5,595 nt of DNA, taken from Candidatus Woesearchaeota archaeon (GTDB lineage: Archaea; Nanobdellota; Nanobdellia; Woesearchaeales; SM23-78). Below the pieces are notes generated by a model. It searched no databases and was not told the DNA's origin. It worked only from the letters and a program-made list of their open reading frames with translations. Made by a program: the position numbers and the translations under genes. The stretch's first letter is position 1. Every line of letters begins with the position of its first letter. The stretch spans positions 1 through 5,595 of the forward strand of contig DRSY01000111.1 in the NCBI GenBank assembly GCA_011372335.1. Direction: 5' to 3'. Shown here piece by piece: positions 4,923 to 5,595 of the stretch.

Positions 4923-4930
4923 GAGGGTGG
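4923..4930 (+). promoter_or_regulatory. Ribosome binding site for the TTG start at 4934
   Basis: GAGGGTGG preceded by nine A. The GAGG part has a seven-base spacer to TTG 4934. An in-frame TAA at 4913-4915 excludes any earlier start. Confidence 0.65.
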
Positions 4931-4933
4931 AAT

Positions 4934-5595
4934 TTGGCGCTTTTTAATAGAAACAAGGGTGGCTTGCCTTATGAAATAGTAAGGGAAGGAGAAGAAACTA
5001 TTCTTAAGATTAATTGCGAGAATCTAACCACTGTGCCTTCTATTGAGGACAACCCAAGCCTAATGGCTTTTACAATAGATAGGCTTATCGAGAACAGAGC
5101 AACTACTAAGATAGTGTTTATACAGAAAAGGGATTATGAGTATGATTATGCCCAGACCAGGCTCTTAATGGAGATAGCTGTTATTTATAATAAGTTAGTG
5201 AAGCAAAAAGACGTGTTCAGCTACGAGGCAATACGTGTTAAGACTCCTCCAAGGTATGTTGACAGGATTTATAATCAGATTCATCACTTAATATTTGATG
5301 TTCTGAAAAGAGACCCTCTTACTTGTTTTGTTGAGCTAAGAAGACTGCTTAGGCATGAAAGAATCCTTTTAGAAACAGAGTCCGGAGACTCAGTCAAGGC
5401 TCATAAGCTTTATGTAAAACTCTTAACCTACCTTCTTGAAGAACTTGATAAGACAAGGTTAATAACCATTGCAAAACCTTTTTTAGCAGGGCTTAAGCCT
5501 TTTGATAGGAGTGTTTATAGCAAGATCTTCTCGCCTACTATAAAACCAGATTTTATGTTCACAAAACTGATGGCTACTTATCCGAAGAACAGCAC
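4934..5595 (+). CDS. Archaeal type II/IV secretion system ATPase, N-terminal part (3' end cut by window)
   Basis: A TTG start gives MALFNRNKGGLPYEIVREGE; 220 codons are visible before the right edge. The sequence matches my recollection of the N-terminal region of archaeal GspE/FlaI-type ATPases in DPANN genomes: VPSIEDNPSLMAFTIDRLI (about 34-52), VFIQKRDYEYDYAQTRLLME (about 61-80), LTCFVELRRLLRHERI in the middle, and IFSPTIKPDFMFTKLMATYP near the visible end. In this family that last segment leads into the ATPase domain, so the Walker A/B, Asp and His boxes should lie beyond the window. The enzyme would form a cytoplasmic hexamer that powers assembly of type IV pilus-like filaments or secretion. 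It has its own promoter and is divergent from two coiled-coil genes. A TadC/GspF-like membrane platform gene would be expected nearby but is not in view. Whether the machine is a pilus, an archaellum or a secretion system cannot be told here. Confidence 0.82.
   Translation, partial: MALFNRNKGGLPYEIVREGEETILKINCENLTTVPSIEDNPSLMAFTIDRLIENRATTKIVFIQKRDYEYDYAQTRLLMEIAVIYNKLVKQKDVFSYEAIRVKTPPRYVDRIYNQIHHLIFDVLKRDPLTCFVELRRLLRHERILLETESGDSVKAHKLYVKLLTYLLEELDKTRLITIAKPFLAGLKPFDRSVYSKIFSPTIKPDFMFTKLMATYPKNS

Noticed and set aside
4728..4979. Plus-strand 83-codon frame across the divergent promoter region
   Set aside because: It runs through the ATPase promoter and start in another frame, and its composition follows the T-rich and purine-rich tracts.
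1..5595. CRISPR array, transposase, insertion sequence or rRNA
   Set aside because: No regularly spaced repeats, transposase motifs, terminal inverted repeats or rRNA-like sequence were seen.

Overview
This AT-rich window looks archaeal, most likely from a DPANN lineage such as Woesearchaeota or Pacearchaeota. The signs are BRE/TATA-type promoters about 24-30 bases upstream of several starts, apparently leaderless mRNAs, T-tract terminators, GGAGGT-type ribosome binding sites, and proteins resembling families I recall from those genomes. The lineage is inferred from memory of families, not from a search. Seven genes are well supported, one small extra ORF is possible, and genes run off both edges.

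Left block (1-3279, + strand). A cell-surface protein with Ig-like beta domains and a C-terminal membrane anchor is followed by three small proteins (1201-1773, 1949-2530, 2647-3279). Each of the three has about five predicted membrane segments. They look like diverged paralogues: they share a first-helix motif of the form DVxLPFxLxFTIxxAxLxKT and a GED(K/R)-type loop. Each seems to have its own promoter, so this is a row of single-gene units rather than a classic operon. The last ends in a hairpin plus T-tract terminator.

Right block (3469-5595). Two coiled-coil proteins lie on the minus strand (3469-4086 and 4264-4695), each behind its own TATA box. Divergent from them is a + strand gene (from 4934) whose visible part matches the N-terminal region of an archaeal type II/IV secretion ATPase. 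The ATPase core with its Walker motifs would lie past the right edge. One coiled-coil protein begins with a UBA-like duplicated helical segment and a proline-rich linker. The other ends in a VTREEL-type tail.

Working model (inference): the window is part of a type IV pilus- or archaellum-like surface or secretion locus. The ATPase is the motor, the coiled-coil proteins are cytoplasmic accessory factors comparable in kind to FlaC/D/E of archaella, and the Ig-like protein and five-helix trio are envelope partners of unknown function. The trio and the UBA-like protein are the least explained parts.

No gene-free stretch exceeds 300 bases. The longest are 4696-4933 (divergent promoter region, possible small ORF, purine-rich tract) and 3280-3468 (convergent terminator region).
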